64,000 nucleotides of DNA from Pediococcus parvulus (GTDB lineage: Bacteria > Bacillota > Bacilli > Lactobacillales > Lactobacillaceae), in the NCBI RefSeq assembly GCF_007990205.1, contig NZ_BJWE01000007.1:1-64000 (forward strand). Reading direction: 5' to 3'. The notes below the pieces were generated by a model. That model made no database searches, was not told where the DNA came from, and worked only from the letters and a program-made list of their open reading frames with translations. Below, piece by piece: positions 10,140-19,522 of this stretch. The position numbers and the translations under genes are program-made. Positions within the stretch are counted from its first letter, which is position 1. The number at the start of each line of letters is the position of its first letter.

Positions 10140-11186
10140 TTATCCTTTCTTTGAAAACTGTGATAAGAAACGGACATCATTTTGATAGAAGTTCCGAATA
10201 TCATCAACACCATAACGTAACATCGCAAACCGATCGGGACCAAGGCCAAATGCATAACCACCGTACACCTCAGGATCAACACCAGCCATTCTTAACACAT
10301 TTGGATGAACCATTCCGGCTCCTAACACTTCAATCCAACCAGTTTGCTTACATACTGAACAGCCCTTACCCATACAATTAAAACAAGTTACGTCAGCTTC
10401 TACAGAAGGTTCCGTAAATGGAAAATAACTAGGACGTAAGCGGACTTCAAAACGGTCACCAAAAAGTTCTTTTGCCAGAGTTTCCAAAGTTCCCTTTAAA
10501 TCGCCCATTGTAATGTGTTTATCGATCACAAGTCCCTCAACTTGATGGAATTGATGGGAATGGGTGGCGTCATCAGTATCACGACGATAAACAACACCTG
10601 GTGAAATCATTTTTAATGGGCCTTTAGAAAAATCATGTTTTTCCATCGTCCGTGCCTGGACTGGCGAAGTTTGACTACGCATCAAAATTTCGTCAGTTAT
10701 GTAAAAAGTATCCTGCATGTCACGAGCGGGATGATCCTTAGGCAAATTCAACATTTCGAAGTTATATTTATCAGTTTCAACCTCTGGACCCTGAACCACT
10801 TGATAACCCATCCCTAAGAACAAGTCTTCAATATTATCAATAATTTGTTGAATCACATGTGGTTGCCCTTGCAAAACGGGTTTTCCAGGTAATGTGACAT
10901 CGATTTTTTCATTTTCTAATTTTTTAGCAATTACTGCTTTTTCCAGTTCAGCCCGTTTTTCTTCAATAGCTGCTGTAATATTATCCCTCACTCGGTTAGA
11001 CAGTTCACCAACTTTAGGACGTTCAGTCTTGGGAATGTCACGCATCCCCCGTAAAATTTCAGTCAAAGGACCCTTTTTACCCAATACATTGACTCGAATG
11101 GCATCTAAGCCTTTAAGACCATCTGTACGTGAAATCTCATGTAAAGATTTCTTTTTTAATTCTTCTAACTGTTCATGTAATCCCAT
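10140..11186 (-). CDS. pheS: Phenylalanyl-tRNA synthetase alpha subunit
   Basis: Catalytic chain of PheRS, 348 residues. An N-terminal coiled coil (about 1-90) is followed by the class II catalytic core, with motif 2 around [19 protein letters not shown] and the motif 3 region [10 protein letters not shown] near the C-terminus. A longer frame runs back to a TTG inside the T-box leader, but GGAGG lies just before the ATG of [10 protein letters not shown], which fixes the start. It is regulated by the upstream T-box. Confidence 0.97.
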   Translation of the reverse strand: MGLHEQLEELKKKSLHEISRTDGLKGLDAIRVNVLGKKGPLTEILRGMRDIPKTERPKVGELSNRVRDNITAAIEEKRAELEKAVIAKKLENEKIDVTLPGKPVLQGQPHVIQQIIDNIEDLFLGMGYQVVQGPEVETDKYNFEMLNLPKDHPARDMQDTFYITDEILMRSQTSPVQARTMEKHDFSKGPLKMISPGVVYRRDTDDATHSHQFHQVEGLVIDKHITMGDLKGTLETLAKELFGDRFEVRLRPSYFPFTEPSVEADVTCFNCMGKGCSVCKQTGWIEVLGAGMVHPNVLRMAGVDPEVYGGYAFGLGPDRFAMLRYGVDDIRNFYQNDVRFLSQFSKKG

Positions 11187-11219
11187 AACCTGACCTCCTA
11201 ATTTTTTAAAAAAATGCAC

Positions 11220-11447
11220 AAAAAAACTCGCCTCCAAAAAGGGACGAGTTATCGCGTTACCACCCTGGTTCACTAACAAAATAGGTTAGCACACTTGGCA
11301 TCAATAACGGCGACTTACCGATTCATTCTTTCAAATAAATAACTCCGAAGTGAATTCACCAGCCTTAGTTTGGATATCTGCTTTCAGTCTAAGGCAGATA
11401 CTTCCTTTCAAACATCACTAGCTACTATTCTTCCTCATAGTTTTTCC
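11220..11447 (-). promoter_or_regulatory. T-box riboswitch controlling pheST
   Basis: The 5' leader of pheST senses uncharged tRNA-Phe. The conserved T-box sequence AGGGTGGTAACGCG is at 11253-11266 (minus strand). The terminator stem (ACTCG/CGAGT core, 11226-11249) runs into seven T at 11220-11226. A Phe codon TTC at 11352-11354 lies in the context GTGAA-TTC-AC, a plausible specifier. The leader explains the gene-free stretch between pheS and the HxlR gene. Confidence 0.92.
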
Positions 11448-11454
11448 GACTTAA

Positions 11455-11483
11455 ATATTAGATTAAAATTGCATGATAGTCAA
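11455..11483 (-). promoter_or_regulatory. Sigma-A promoter of the pheST leader
   Basis: -35 TTGACT (11478-11483), 17-bp spacer, -10 TAATAT (11455-11460), immediately upstream of the T-box leader. Confidence 0.75.
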
Positions 11484-11490
11484 CAACTTT

Positions 11491-11841
11491 TTACTTTTCA
11501 GTTGCGTACCAACAATCTGCAAATTCATGAACCGCATTCATAACTGGACGCAAGGCTTCCCCCTTTTGAGTGAGCTGATATTCAATCAAAGATGAATTTG
11601 GATGAGTTAATCGATTCACAATTCCCTCAGTCTCCAAATTTTTTAGTCGTTCTACCAATACACGATCACTACACTTAGGCACATTGTGTGCTAAATCCTT
11701 GAATCGTTGTGAACCTTCATTTAATAAAACTTCGATAATTAATCCGTTCCATTTTTGACCGAGGACGGAAAATGTCCGGCTAAACTTTGGACATAGTGAA
11801 AAATTGTCGACTGGCTCGTAAACCTTTAGTGCTTCTGACAT
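11491..11841 (-). CDS. HxlR family winged-helix transcriptional regulator
   Basis: A 116-residue one-domain regulator of the HxlR type, with the family's N-terminal LCPKFSRTFSVLGQKWNGLII and a winged helix (about residues 20-100). HxlR proteins such as YodB, HypR and QorR sense electrophiles or oxidants through cysteines. Cysteines here are at residues 17, 57 and about 110; C17 is in the position conserved in the family. GAGGAAGAG precedes the ATG. It lies 22 bases after an HD-domain gene, so the two are probably one operon. A palindrome in that promoter may be its operator. The ligand is unknown. Confidence 0.88.
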   Translation of the reverse strand: MSEALKVYEPVDNFSLCPKFSRTFSVLGQKWNGLIIEVLLNEGSQRFKDLAHNVPKCSDRVLVERLKNLETEGIVNRLTHPNSSLIEYQLTQKGEALRPVMNAVHEFADCWYATEK

Positions 11842-11863
11842 TGCTCTTCCTCCTTATAACTCT

Positions 11864-12373
11864 TTATTTCTCAGAAGAAATCCGTTGTTGCATTTTATTC
11901 AACATAAACCGGGCTTTCTTGTGAACATGTCCTAAATACTCTTGTGTGGCCGCATAATCATCAACTACCGAGACAATAATACTTTCTCTGTACTTGGGAA
12001 ACGCAAGTGTTGCGCCCCACATATGTTTAAGAATAATATCCTTTTCCATTGGTGTTAATGGTGTCAATTTTTCAGCATTACGCAAAGCCACTCGTGGATG
12101 AATGTACGCATGTGATCCCAAATCAAATTTAGTGGTACGCCAGTCATAATAAAACAAATCATGTAATAATCCAGCTCTAGCCACTGCACGATCATTTAAA
12201 TGCCATTTTTTGGCAATCAAATAGCTTTGATAGGATACTGAAATAGAATGCTGCAACCGCGTGTAATTATGATGTTGTGTAAACTGGTCTAATTTTTGGA
12301 CTTCTTTAGTGTTTAATAAATCTGAAACGATCTCAAGATAATCCTGATCCTGTTCCCAAGCATTTATTTTCAT
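11864..12373 (-). CDS. HD-domain phosphohydrolase-like protein of unknown substrate
   Basis: A 169-residue soluble protein with the HD signature: H in LQHSISVSYQSY, the HD pair in AGLLHDLFYYDW, H in HAYIHP and KHMW, and a late D in SVVDDYAATQEY. These residues normally bind a metal pair for phosphomonoester or phosphodiester hydrolysis. The substrate cannot be inferred. It shares a promoter and probably an operon with the HxlR regulator. It is not YqeK, which is present separately near 22 kb. Confidence 0.8.
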   Translation of the reverse strand: MKINAWEQDQDYLEIVSDLLNTKEVQKLDQFTQHHNYTRLQHSISVSYQSYLIAKKWHLNDRAVARAGLLHDLFYYDWRTTKFDLGSHAYIHPRVALRNAEKLTPLTPMEKDIILKHMWGATLAFPKYRESIIVSVVDDYAATQEYLGHVHKKARFMLNKMQQRISSEK

Positions 12374-12403
12374 TAAATACTTCCTTTTTTATATTAAATT
12401 TAG

Positions 12404-12413
12404 TAGTTAACTA
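12404..12413. promoter_or_regulatory. Perfect 10-bp palindrome, candidate operator of the HD-hxlR operon
   Basis: TAGTTAACTA lies between the -10 box and the HD-gene start. Its position downstream of the promoter and the co-transcribed HxlR gene suggest autoregulation. This is inference. Confidence 0.4.
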
Positions 12414-12429
12414 ATTTTGAATTACCAAT

Positions 12430-12458
12430 ATAATACCTACTTTTGCGCTAAAAAGCAA
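12430..12458 (-). promoter_or_regulatory. Promoter of the HD-hxlR operon
   Basis: -35 TTGCTT (12453-12458), 17-bp spacer, -10 TATTAT (12430-12435). Confidence 0.6.
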
Positions 12459-12493
12459 AGGAAACACTAACCAAATATAAAATGTAACAAAAA

Positions 12494-13270
12494 CTAAATA
12501 TCTTTCAAAGAAAACATCAAAATTCCAGCCGCAACAGCCACGTTTAAAGACTCAGCTTTTCCTTTGATTGGGATGTATAAATTAGCAGTTGTTTGGGTCA
12601 ATAACTCTGGTGACATCCCATTTCCTTCATTACCCATGATCAAAGCAAAATCATCCGCTTTTTCAATAGTTTGGTAGTTTTTAGCTTGCGGATTTAGTTC
12701 TGTTCCATAAACCGGAATTTTCGCCTGTTTAAAGCTTTGAGTCCATTCATCAAGGTTGCCCAGTACTAGCCGAATATGAAACTGACTTCCCTGCATAGCA
12801 CGTTGCACTTTTGGATTGAATACATCAGCCGTCCCTTTACCAAACACAACTCCCGCAAAATCGGCTGCATCTGCTGTTCGAACCATTGTCCCGATATTAC
12901 CTGGGTCTTGAATGTTATCTAAAAATAGCCAGGATCCCTTTTCATCAGGAATTGGATCTTGAATTTGCCGCTGCTTGTTAGGGATTTGGACAACGGCAAA
13001 AATACCCTGCGTCGTCACAGTATCACTCAAACGATCCGCAACTTTGTCTGAAACGATCACTAACTTATCTTCGGGAATGTCAAAACTAATGGCATCCAAC
13101 TCTTCTTGCGTACTGACAATATAATCTGTAATTGCATCACTTTGTAAAACCTCGGTGACTAAATGACGGCCTTCAATTAAATATAAGCCCGTCTTTTTAC
13201 GTCCCTTTTTGGTTTTTAACTTTTCCCATTCTTTAACTCGATTGTTCTGTGTTGATAAAATTGTTTCCAT
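12494..13270 (-). CDS. TrmH/SpoU family RNA 2'-O-methyltransferase
   Basis: A 258-residue SPOUT methyltransferase that uses S-adenosylmethionine to methylate a ribose 2'-OH in rRNA or tRNA. The N-terminal substrate-binding domain (about 1-100) includes the GRHLVTEVL region. The C-terminal trefoil-knot domain carries LDNIQDPGNIGTMVRTADA, ALIMGNEGNGMS and IPIKGKAESLNVAVAAGI, the three SpoU motifs. It resembles the YsgA branch. The exact target nucleotide cannot be told. AAGGAG precedes the ATG. It is transcribed divergently from acyP. Confidence 0.9.
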   Translation of the reverse strand: METILSTQNNRVKEWEKLKTKKGRKKTGLYLIEGRHLVTEVLQSDAITDYIVSTQEELDAISFDIPEDKLVIVSDKVADRLSDTVTTQGIFAVVQIPNKQRQIQDPIPDEKGSWLFLDNIQDPGNIGTMVRTADAADFAGVVFGKGTADVFNPKVQRAMQGSQFHIRLVLGNLDEWTQSFKQAKIPVYGTELNPQAKNYQTIEKADDFALIMGNEGNGMSPELLTQTTANLYIPIKGKAESLNVAVAAGILMFSLKDI

Positions 13271-13365
13271 AATTTATCTCCTTATTTAATGTTAGTATAC
13301 CATATTATTTCTTTTGCATGAGAAATGCTAAAATGGAGATAACACATTTGAAAGGAAGATGATTT

Positions 13366-13638
13366 ATGAAATCAGTTACAATTCAAGTTTTTGGTCGTGT
13401 TCAAGGAGTCGGCTTTCGTTATTTAACCAAAATGGTTGCCGATAAACTAAATATTAAGGGTACCGTAGCTAATCGCAATGATGGTTCTGTTTTTATTGAG
13501 GCTGAAGGTGAAAACGATCACTTAAATGAATTCATTAATGCAGTAAAAATGTCTCCATCTCCCAGTGGCCATGTTGAAAAAACCACCATTACGGAACAAA
13601 CGCTTCAAAATTTCACTGATTTTCGGGTTACATACTAA
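13366..13638 (+). CDS. acyP: Acylphosphatase
   Basis: A 90-residue enzyme that hydrolyses acyl phosphates. The signature GRVQGVGFRY includes the phosphate-binding Arg18, and Asn36 in VANRNDGSV is the catalytic asparagine. A good ribosome site (AAAGGAAG) precedes the ATG. It sits directly upstream of the YidC gene, which has its own promoter. Confidence 0.95.
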   Translation: MKSVTIQVFGRVQGVGFRYLTKMVADKLNIKGTVANRNDGSVFIEAEGENDHLNEFINAVKMSPSPSGHVEKTTITEQTLQNFTDFRVTY

Positions 13639-13645
13639 ACAACCA

Positions 13646-13674
13646 TTGAAAAACCAACGATTATAACGTATAGT
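13646..13674 (+). promoter_or_regulatory. Promoter of the YidC gene
   Basis: -35 TTGAAA (13646-13651), 17-bp spacer, -10 TATAGT (13669-13674), just after the acyP stop. Confidence 0.7.
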
Positions 13675-13711
13675 AGCGATTGTCAGTTTAATTTGAAAGG
13701 GAATGTATTAA

Positions 13712-14635
13712 TTGAAGAAAATAAAACACCTGGGCACGCTCACAGCTATTGCTAGTTTAGCGTTGCTATTGACCGGATGCGTTCAACGAACAAAGTCAGG
13801 AAAACCGTATGGCATTATCTACGATTATTTAGCCGTTCCAACGCAACACATCATGAACTGGATTGCTAGCCTGCTTGGTGGTAGTTATGGTTGGGCAATT
13901 ATTGCCGTAACTTTCATCATTCGAATGGTTCTCCTTCCAATGATGATTGAACAGTCACGTAAAGCAACTGTCCAACAGGAAAAAATGGCTTATGTGAAAC
14001 CACAAATGACTGCCATTCAGAAACGTCAAAAAGAAGCCACTACAAACGAAGAAAAGGCAGCTGTCAGTCAACAAATGATGTCTCTTTATCGCGACAATGG
14101 CATCAGTATGACTGGTGGAATGGGCTGCTTACCAATTCTGATCCAATTTCCAATTTTTGCTGCCCTGTATGCCGCAATTCAATATTCACCAGAATTAGCC
14201 AGTGGTACAGGAAGCTTATTTATGGGATTCAGCCTTGGTAAACCTAATTTAATTCTTGCTGGCCTTTCCTTTATCGTTTATCTATTGCAAGGTTGGTTAG
14301 GAACTTTAGGAATCCCCGCAGATCAGAAAAAATCGATGATGTCGATGATGATTGTTAGTCCGTTAATGATTTTCTTCATCTCATTTAGAGCTCCTGCCGG
14401 TTTAGGCCTATACTTCTTTGTTGGTGGAATCTTTGCATGTATTCAGACCTTAATTATTTATCTATATCGGCCAAGAATTCGTGCCTCAGTTGAAGCAGAA
14501 ATGAAGAAGAACCCACCAAAAGTGGTAGTTCCACCAGCACCAGTCACACCTGCTCAGCCAAAAACAACAACGATTGCACAAGAACATGACGAGAATCGAA
14601 AACGAAATGCTGGCAAACAGCAGCATCATAAATAA
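13712..14635 (+). CDS. yidC: Membrane protein insertase YidC/OxaA (lipoprotein)
   Basis: Inserts and folds membrane proteins alone or with SecYEG. The 307-residue protein begins with a lipoprotein signal peptide (lipobox LLTG-Cys23) and has the five-helix Oxa1 core (about residues 50-255), with the cytoplasmic hairpin rich in charged residues and Q. The basic, proline-rich C-terminal tail of about 50 residues resembles the YidC2 type that can bind ribosomes. The start is TTG, supported by AAAGGGA upstream. It is followed by a strong bidirectional terminator. Confidence 0.93.
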   Translation: MKKIKHLGTLTAIASLALLLTGCVQRTKSGKPYGIIYDYLAVPTQHIMNWIASLLGGSYGWAIIAVTFIIRMVLLPMMIEQSRKATVQQEKMAYVKPQMTAIQKRQKEATTNEEKAAVSQQMMSLYRDNGISMTGGMGCLPILIQFPIFAALYAAIQYSPELASGTGSLFMGFSLGKPNLILAGLSFIVYLLQGWLGTLGIPADQKKSMMSMMIVSPLMIFFISFRAPAGLGLYFFVGGIFACIQTLIIYLYRPRIRASVEAEMKKNPPKVVVPPAPVTPAQPKTTTIAQEHDENRKRNAGKQQHHK

Positions 14636-14645
14636 ATGCAAATCG

Positions 14646-14683
14646 AAAAAAGGATTGGAAATTTAATTTTCCAATCCTTTTTT
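14646..14683. terminator. Bidirectional terminator between yidC and the histidine kinase gene
   Basis: A perfect stem (AAAAAAGGATTGGAAA with TTTCCAATCCTTTTTT) around a short loop, flanked by A and T runs so that it serves both convergent genes. Confidence 0.88.
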
Positions 14684-16220
14684 AATCCCCTAAATCATGA
14701 TCAGGTGATTTATCATCGTCATCATCACTAGGTTCATCTTTGACAATCGGTAATGTAATTCTAAAAATGGAACCATACCCAACTGAGCTTTCAAGCGAAA
14801 TTTTTCCATGATATCCTTCTACCAGCCGTTGAGCAATTGATAAACCTAAACCATTGCCTCCCTTGTCCCGACTTCGAGCTTTATCTACACGATAGAATCT
14901 ATTAAAAACTTTTTTAACATCTTCTTCAGAAATACCCTCACCAAAGTCTTGAATCGCAATTTGAATGGTTCGAGCATCTTCGGCCGCCGAAATATGAATC
15001 TCTTTTCGTTTAGTTGAATACTTAACCGCATTATCTAGTAGGATAATTAAAACTTGTTCCAAATGATTCCGATAAATCTGGACAATTGGATTTGAATACA
15101 CATCACTATCTAGAGTAAATGTAAATTCAGGATGAATCATCTTAAAATCATTAAATACTTGATTAACTACCTTCATCACAGGAGTCTTTTCCTTTGAAAA
15201 ATGGATTTCCAATTGATCAGCTCTTGTTAAGTCCAACATTTCTTGAACTAGGCTTTGCATGCGCTTCGTTTCATCCAAAGAAGCCTGCAGAGACTCATTT
15301 AAAATCTTCGGGTCATCTTTACCCCATCGATTTAGCATCTCCATATGGCCCTGAATAACGGCTACAGGCGTTCGGAGTTCATGGGATACGTCTTCAACAA
15401 ACTGATGCTGTTGATCAATATATCGCTGCATACGATCTAGCATATCATTAAAAACAATTGCTAAATCTGATAACTCATCATTTCGTTCAAGATCAGGAAT
15501 TCGTAATTCAGTTTGAGGATCCTCTGTGACTTGCTTCATGGTATTGTTCATCACATTAATTGGCCGTAATAAATAAGTAGCCAGTAAGTATCCAAAAAGC
15601 GAAATTAACGCAAAAGCAATGATCGTTAACAAAATAATAATCCAGATTACTTTTTGCTGTGTGCGTTTCACGCTGGTTAGCGTATCCACAACCTGAATGT
15701 ACCCAATTAACTTACCTTTACTATTTTTAATGGGTGCCCTACCTATCAACCCATCAAAATTGTCTTCTTTCTCCCTTGCAATTGTTCGTTTACTTGGAAC
15801 CACAAATTTCTCTGAACTTCGCCGTGTAGCAAAGACTTGCTCTCCTTTTAAATCATAAACGGAAACCACGATATCGCGGCGAGCAAGGTTAGTTAACAAT
15901 TGATTGCTGTATGGTTGTTCACTTTGCTCAGAATTACCTGCCGCACTGTCAGGTCGTAAATACTTACCCACGGTAATCCCATCAATTTTGGAAACTTTCT
16001 GTAAACGGGAATCAACAGAATTAATGGTTGTGTTAACTTGCTCTCGCTCTTGATTCAACATCACTTGTGAAATACTATTAAAGACAAAAAATGAAAATAC
16101 GAAAAAGATAAGGAGAACGCCAACTCCTGTTCCAATCGCCCATTTCCATTTCAAAGATATTCTTCGTTTAGCTAAACCGGTTTGCATATATGGTTGTTGT
16201 TTTGTTTGCGCTTGGCTCAC
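14682..16220 (-). CDS. Two-component sensor histidine kinase (ArlS/LisK/CsrS-like)
   Basis: A membrane sensor kinase of 512 residues. TM1 is about 27-50, an extracytoplasmic sensor about 51-190, TM2 about 191-217, HAMP about 217-270. HisKA carries phospho-acceptor His280 in VSHELRTP. The HATPase domain has the N-box LLDNAVKYS and the G-box GNGLGLSIAQ. The C-terminus is acidic. It overlaps the response-regulator gene by four bases, so they form one operon. Similarity is to the ArlRS/LisRK/CsrRS group, which governs envelope stress and surface properties; the signal is unknown. Confidence 0.92.
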   Translation of the reverse strand: MSQAQTKQQPYMQTGLAKRRISLKWKWAIGTGVGVLLIFFVFSFFVFNSISQVMLNQEREQVNTTINSVDSRLQKVSKIDGITVGKYLRPDSAAGNSEQSEQPYSNQLLTNLARRDIVVSVYDLKGEQVFATRRSSEKFVVPSKRTIAREKEDNFDGLIGRAPIKNSKGKLIGYIQVVDTLTSVKRTQQKVIWIIILLTIIAFALISLFGYLLATYLLRPINVMNNTMKQVTEDPQTELRIPDLERNDELSDLAIVFNDMLDRMQRYIDQQHQFVEDVSHELRTPVAVIQGHMEMLNRWGKDDPKILNESLQASLDETKRMQSLVQEMLDLTRADQLEIHFSKEKTPVMKVVNQVFNDFKMIHPEFTFTLDSDVYSNPIVQIYRNHLEQVLIILLDNAVKYSTKRKEIHISAAEDARTIQIAIQDFGEGISEEDVKKVFNRFYRVDKARSRDKGGNGLGLSIAQRLVEGYHGKISLESSVGYGSIFRITLPIVKDEPSDDDDDKSPDHDLGD

Positions 16221-16903
16221 GATCGCATCACGTACCCTGTTCCTCTAACTGTCTGAATGTAAGACTGCTCACCCGGACGATCAATCTTATTCCGTAAATA
16301 ACGAACATAAACATCGACAACATTCGTTTCAACTTCATTATCAATGCCCCAAACCTCGTCTAAAAGTGCATCCCGAGATTGGACAACGTTAATGTTTTCC
16401 ATTAATAACAATAAGAGTTGATATTCACGTTTTGTCAAATTAATAATTTTGCCGTCACGACGGGCAACCTGATTTTCCTTTTCAATCGTAATATCACGAT
16501 AGGTTACAGTTGTTTGCTGAAAGGCTTTTTGTTCACTTTCAATATCAATTCGACGTAGTAACGCGCGTAAACGTGCTAACAGTTCTTCAATTGCAAATGG
16601 TTTAACAATATAATCATCCGCACCATGATCTAATCCAGAAACACGGTCAATCACTGAATCTCTGGCAGTCATCATAATAATTGGTGTTGTTTTTGCTTCC
16701 CGAACTCGTCGGCAAACTTCAATCCCGTTTAACTCCGGTAACATTAAATCTAGCAAAATGGCATCAAAATTCTTATTTAGTGCTGCTTCTAAACCTGTTC
16801 GTCCGTTAAATTGAACTTCTGTTTCATAACCTTCATGTTGAAGCTCTAGTTCAACAAACCGCGATAAACTTTTTTCATCTTCAATAATTAATATCCGACT
16901 CAT
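16217..16903 (-). CDS. OmpR-family response regulator (ArlR/LisR/CsrR-like)
   Basis: A 228-residue DNA-binding response regulator and partner of the overlapping kinase. The receiver domain (1-120) has the acidic pocket Glu8-Asp9, phospho-acceptor Asp52 in LLDLMLP, and the switch Lys in YIVKPFAIEELLAR. The C-terminal winged helix ends with the usual IQTVRGTGYVM. It has its own promoter upstream. Confidence 0.94.
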   Translation of the reverse strand: MSRILIIEDEKSLSRFVELELQHEGYETEVQFNGRTGLEAALNKNFDAILLDLMLPELNGIEVCRRVREAKTTPIIMMTARDSVIDRVSGLDHGADDYIVKPFAIEELLARLRALLRRIDIESEQKAFQQTTVTYRDITIEKENQVARRDGKIINLTKREYQLLLLLMENINVVQSRDALLDEVWGIDNEVETNVVDVYVRYLRNKIDRPGEQSYIQTVRGTGYVMRS

Positions 16904-16932
16904 TCTCCCACTCCTAGTTGTTAAAAGTTAAA

Positions 16933-16961
16933 ATTATCTTAATCGTGCTAAATTCATACAA
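16933..16961 (-). promoter_or_regulatory. Promoter of the two-component operon
   Basis: -35 TTGTAT (16956-16961), 17-bp spacer, -10 GATAAT (16933-16938), shortly upstream of the response-regulator start. Confidence 0.6.
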
Positions 16962-17091
16962 GACAAAGTTTAACATTAAAATGAGATTTTGCCTAGAAGC
17001 ACTCACTTCTTTATAAGAAAAAATAACTTTGAGGACAAAAAAAAATCAATTTTAAGCATTAATGTGCCTAAAAAAGATTCCTTTTTACTAT

Positions 17092-18510
17092 TTATTGTTC
17101 TTTATACCATGAATAATGGAAAGTACCTTCGCGGTCGACACGTTCATACGTATGTGCGCCAAAGTAATCTCGTTGAGCCTGTAACAAGTTAGCAGGCAAA
17201 ACGGCAGAACGATAAGAATCGTAATAAGAAATGGCAGCAGTAAATCCAGGCATTGGAACACCAGCTTTAACCCCTAATCCAACGATGTCTCGAATCGATT
17301 CTTGATACTTTTTAGCAATATCTTTGAAGTAGTCATCCAACAATAAGTTATCCAATTCAGGATCTTTATCAAATGCATCAGTGATATTTTGCAAGAACTG
17401 CGCACGGATGATACAACCAGCACGCCAAATTTTAGCAATTTCACCAAATTGTAAATTCCAATCATAATGCTTTGAAGCAACTTTCATTTGTTCAAAGCCT
17501 TGCGCATAACTCATGATCTTACTGAAGTATAGCGCCTGACGAATTTTTTCAATCACAGCATCTTTATCAAATTCAACTTTGCCTTCTGGTTTAGGTAGAA
17601 CTTTACTTGCAGCAACTCGCTCATCTTTCAAAACAGAAATATAACGCGCATAAACGGATTCTGTGATGAGGGATTGAGGAACGCCTAACGCAAGTGCATT
17701 TTGTGAACTCCATTTACCAGTCCCTTTATTACCACCCTTATCCATAATCAAATCAACGATTGGCTTATCAGAGCCTAAATCATCTTTGCGAGTTAAGATA
17801 TCAGCGGTAATGTCAATGAGGTAACTATCCAGTTCCCCTTTGTTCCAGTCGGAGAAAATATCAGCAATTTCATCAACTGAAAGACCAACCATATTACGTA
17901 GCAAGTTGTAACTTTCGTCAATGAGCTCTTCATCGCCATATTCAATTCCGTTATGAATCATTTTGACGTAGTGACCAGCACCATTAGGTCCAATGTAGGT
18001 TACACATGGTGTCCCATCTTCGGCCTTTGCAGCCATTTTTTCAAAAATAGGTGCAACCAAATCATACGCCTCTTTTTGACCACCAGGCATCATTGAGGGA
18101 CCTTCAAGAGCTCCCAATTCACCACCAGAAACACCAGTGCCGATAAAGTTGATTCCTGAATTATCTAATTCAGCATTTCGACGCATTGTGTCTTCAAAGA
18201 AGGTGTTACCACCATCAATCAAGACATCACCTTTGTCCAAATGTGGAAGTAACTCAGCAATCACAGCATCAGTTGCCTTACCAGCTTTTACCATCATCAT
18301 GATTCGACGAGGTTTTTCAAGTGAATTTACGAAGTCTTCAATTGTATAGCTAGGTACTAGGTGCTTTTCTGGATGGTCGGAAACGACCTTTTCTGTTTTC
18401 GAACCAGTCCGATTGTATATTGCAACTGTGTAGCCGCGACTTTCAATGTTAAGAGCTAGGTTCTTGCCCATAACTGCCATACCGACTACGCCAATTTGTG
18501 GTTTATCCAT
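17092..18510 (-). CDS. gnd: 6-phosphogluconate dehydrogenase, NADP-dependent, decarboxylating
   Basis: Oxidatively decarboxylates 6-phosphogluconate to ribulose 5-phosphate, giving NADPH in the pentose phosphate or phosphoketolase route. The 472-residue length is standard. The N-terminal Rossmann fold has [15 protein letters not shown], the substrate segment is [15 protein letters not shown], and the catalytic lysine lies in [22 protein letters not shown] precedes the ATG. It stands alone between the regulators and rpmF. Confidence 0.97.
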   Translation of the reverse strand: MDKPQIGVVGMAVMGKNLALNIESRGYTVAIYNRTGSKTEKVVSDHPEKHLVPSYTIEDFVNSLEKPRRIMMMVKAGKATDAVIAELLPHLDKGDVLIDGGNTFFEDTMRRNAELDNSGINFIGTGVSGGELGALEGPSMMPGGQKEAYDLVAPIFEKMAAKAEDGTPCVTYIGPNGAGHYVKMIHNGIEYGDEELIDESYNLLRNMVGLSVDEIADIFSDWNKGELDSYLIDITADILTRKDDLGSDKPIVDLIMDKGGNKGTGKWSSQNALALGVPQSLITESVYARYISVLKDERVAASKVLPKPEGKVEFDKDAVIEKIRQALYFSKIMSYAQGFEQMKVASKHYDWNLQFGEIAKIWRAGCIIRAQFLQNITDAFDKDPELDNLLLDDYFKDIAKKYQESIRDIVGLGVKAGVPMPGFTAAISYYDSYRSAVLPANLLQAQRDYFGAHTYERVDREGTFHYSWYKEQ

Positions 18511-18602
18511 GTTGCTGCCTCCTATTTTTTAGTTCTTACTAATCGTAACAAAAACGCTAACAAAGTTAAAGTTTTTAAAACTAAATTTGATTTTAGCGCA
18601 AA

Positions 18603-18636
18603 CAAAAAGCAGGAAAAACCATGGCTTTTTCCTACC
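18603..18636 (-). terminator. Terminator of rpmF
   Basis: Stem AGGAAAAAGCC with GGTTTTTCCT (18611-18633), followed on the minus strand by GCTTTTTG. Confidence 0.75.
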
Positions 18637-18654
18637 TTTTGTTAAATAAACGAA

Positions 18655-18837
18655 TTATTTACTTTTAACATCTAATACTTGTTTACCATCGTAATATCCA
18701 CAGCTTGGGCAAACACGATGTGAAACTCGTAATTCACCACAATTTGGACATGGTGCCAAACCTGGAGTTTGTAATTTGATATGTCCACGACGATTACGTT
18801 TGCGTGATTTTGATGTTTTTCTTGCTGGTACGGCCAT
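18655..18837 (-). CDS. rpmF: 50S ribosomal protein L32
   Basis: A 60-residue zinc-ribbon ribosomal protein starting [14 protein letters not shown]. Both Cys pairs are intact (CPNC and CPSC), so it is the zinc-binding form rather than a Cys-minus paralogue. GGAGG lies eight bases before this ATG, which rules out the in-frame ATG nine bases upstream. It pairs with the DUF177 gene in the widely conserved order. Confidence 0.97.
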   Translation of the reverse strand: MAVPARKTSKSRKRNRRGHIKLQTPGLAPCPNCGELRVSHRVCPSCGYYDGKQVLDVKSK

Positions 18838-18902
18838 CAATAGCACCTCCTTTAAGAGAATTACGGTTTCCCGCTAATTTTATGTCTTACACTATATTAA
18901 TA

Positions 18903-19448
18903 CTACTTAGGATCAGAATCTTCTGAGTTAAATAGATCTTTTAGTTTAGCAAGACGTGGATCAACTTGTTTAATTTGCGCATCTTTTTCATCTTCCTCGG
19001 AAATAACTTCCCAATCATCCCCAGCGGGCATTGGAACTTTGCCATTTTCTTCATCAGGTGAAAAGATTTGCATCGGAATTTGTAAAATAATATTATCCGC
19101 AACAGCCTTTGAAAAATCAATTTGGTCATCCTGAACCGGCAAAACCGTTTCGGTTGCGTCAAATCGATCTAAACTTGTACCTGCTTCAACATAATATTCA
19201 TTCACGGGAAAGTCTAACTGAAAATTTACTGGCTGTAATGACCGTGAAGACGGTACCACGATTTCTCCAGTAACTTTAGCTGAAACTAACACTGCATCCC
19301 GATCCTTAATTGCATACCCATCGACTTTAACCAGTTTCACATCCAAAACTTCCGACGTGCGACTGATTAAGTCCTCTTTTAAATCAAGATTTTCATTAAA
19401 ATGGAGGGGTTCCTTGTGTTTCATAAGATCAGAAAGTGACCAATTCAT
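18903..19448 (-). CDS. YceD/DUF177 family protein (YlbN-like)
   Basis: A 181-residue acidic protein of the DUF177 family, which almost always sits directly upstream of rpmF and is linked to rRNA or ribosome metabolism. The conserved C-terminal part contains DPRLAKLKDLF. The acidic stretch SEEDEKD lies near residue 160. AGGAGG precedes the ATG. It is transcribed from a near-consensus promoter just upstream. The molecular role is not established. Confidence 0.9.
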   Translation of the reverse strand: MNWSLSDLMKHKEPLHFNENLDLKEDLISRTSEVLDVKLVKVDGYAIKDRDAVLVSAKVTGEIVVPSSRSLQPVNFQLDFPVNEYYVEAGTSLDRFDATETVLPVQDDQIDFSKAVADNIILQIPMQIFSPDEENGKVPMPAGDDWEVISEEDEKDAQIKQVDPRLAKLKDLFNSEDSDPK

Positions 19449-19476
19449 TTAAAAACCTCCTAATGCAACGAATGTA

Positions 19477-19505
19477 ATTATACCTGTGCAAAAAATCTTT
19501 GTCAA
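19477..19505 (-). promoter_or_regulatory. Consensus promoter of the DUF177-rpmF operon
   Basis: -35 TTGACA (19500-19505), 17-bp spacer, -10 TATAAT (19477-19482). Both hexamers match the sigma-A consensus exactly, fitting high ribosomal-protein expression. Confidence 0.88.
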
Positions 19506-19522
19506 TGGAAATTCCTTGACAG

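Noticed and set aside
11187-11279. Longer reading frame upstream of pheS
   Set aside because: It runs through the T-box terminator and antiterminator and lacks a ribosome site; GGAGG before the ATG at 11186 fits the family start.
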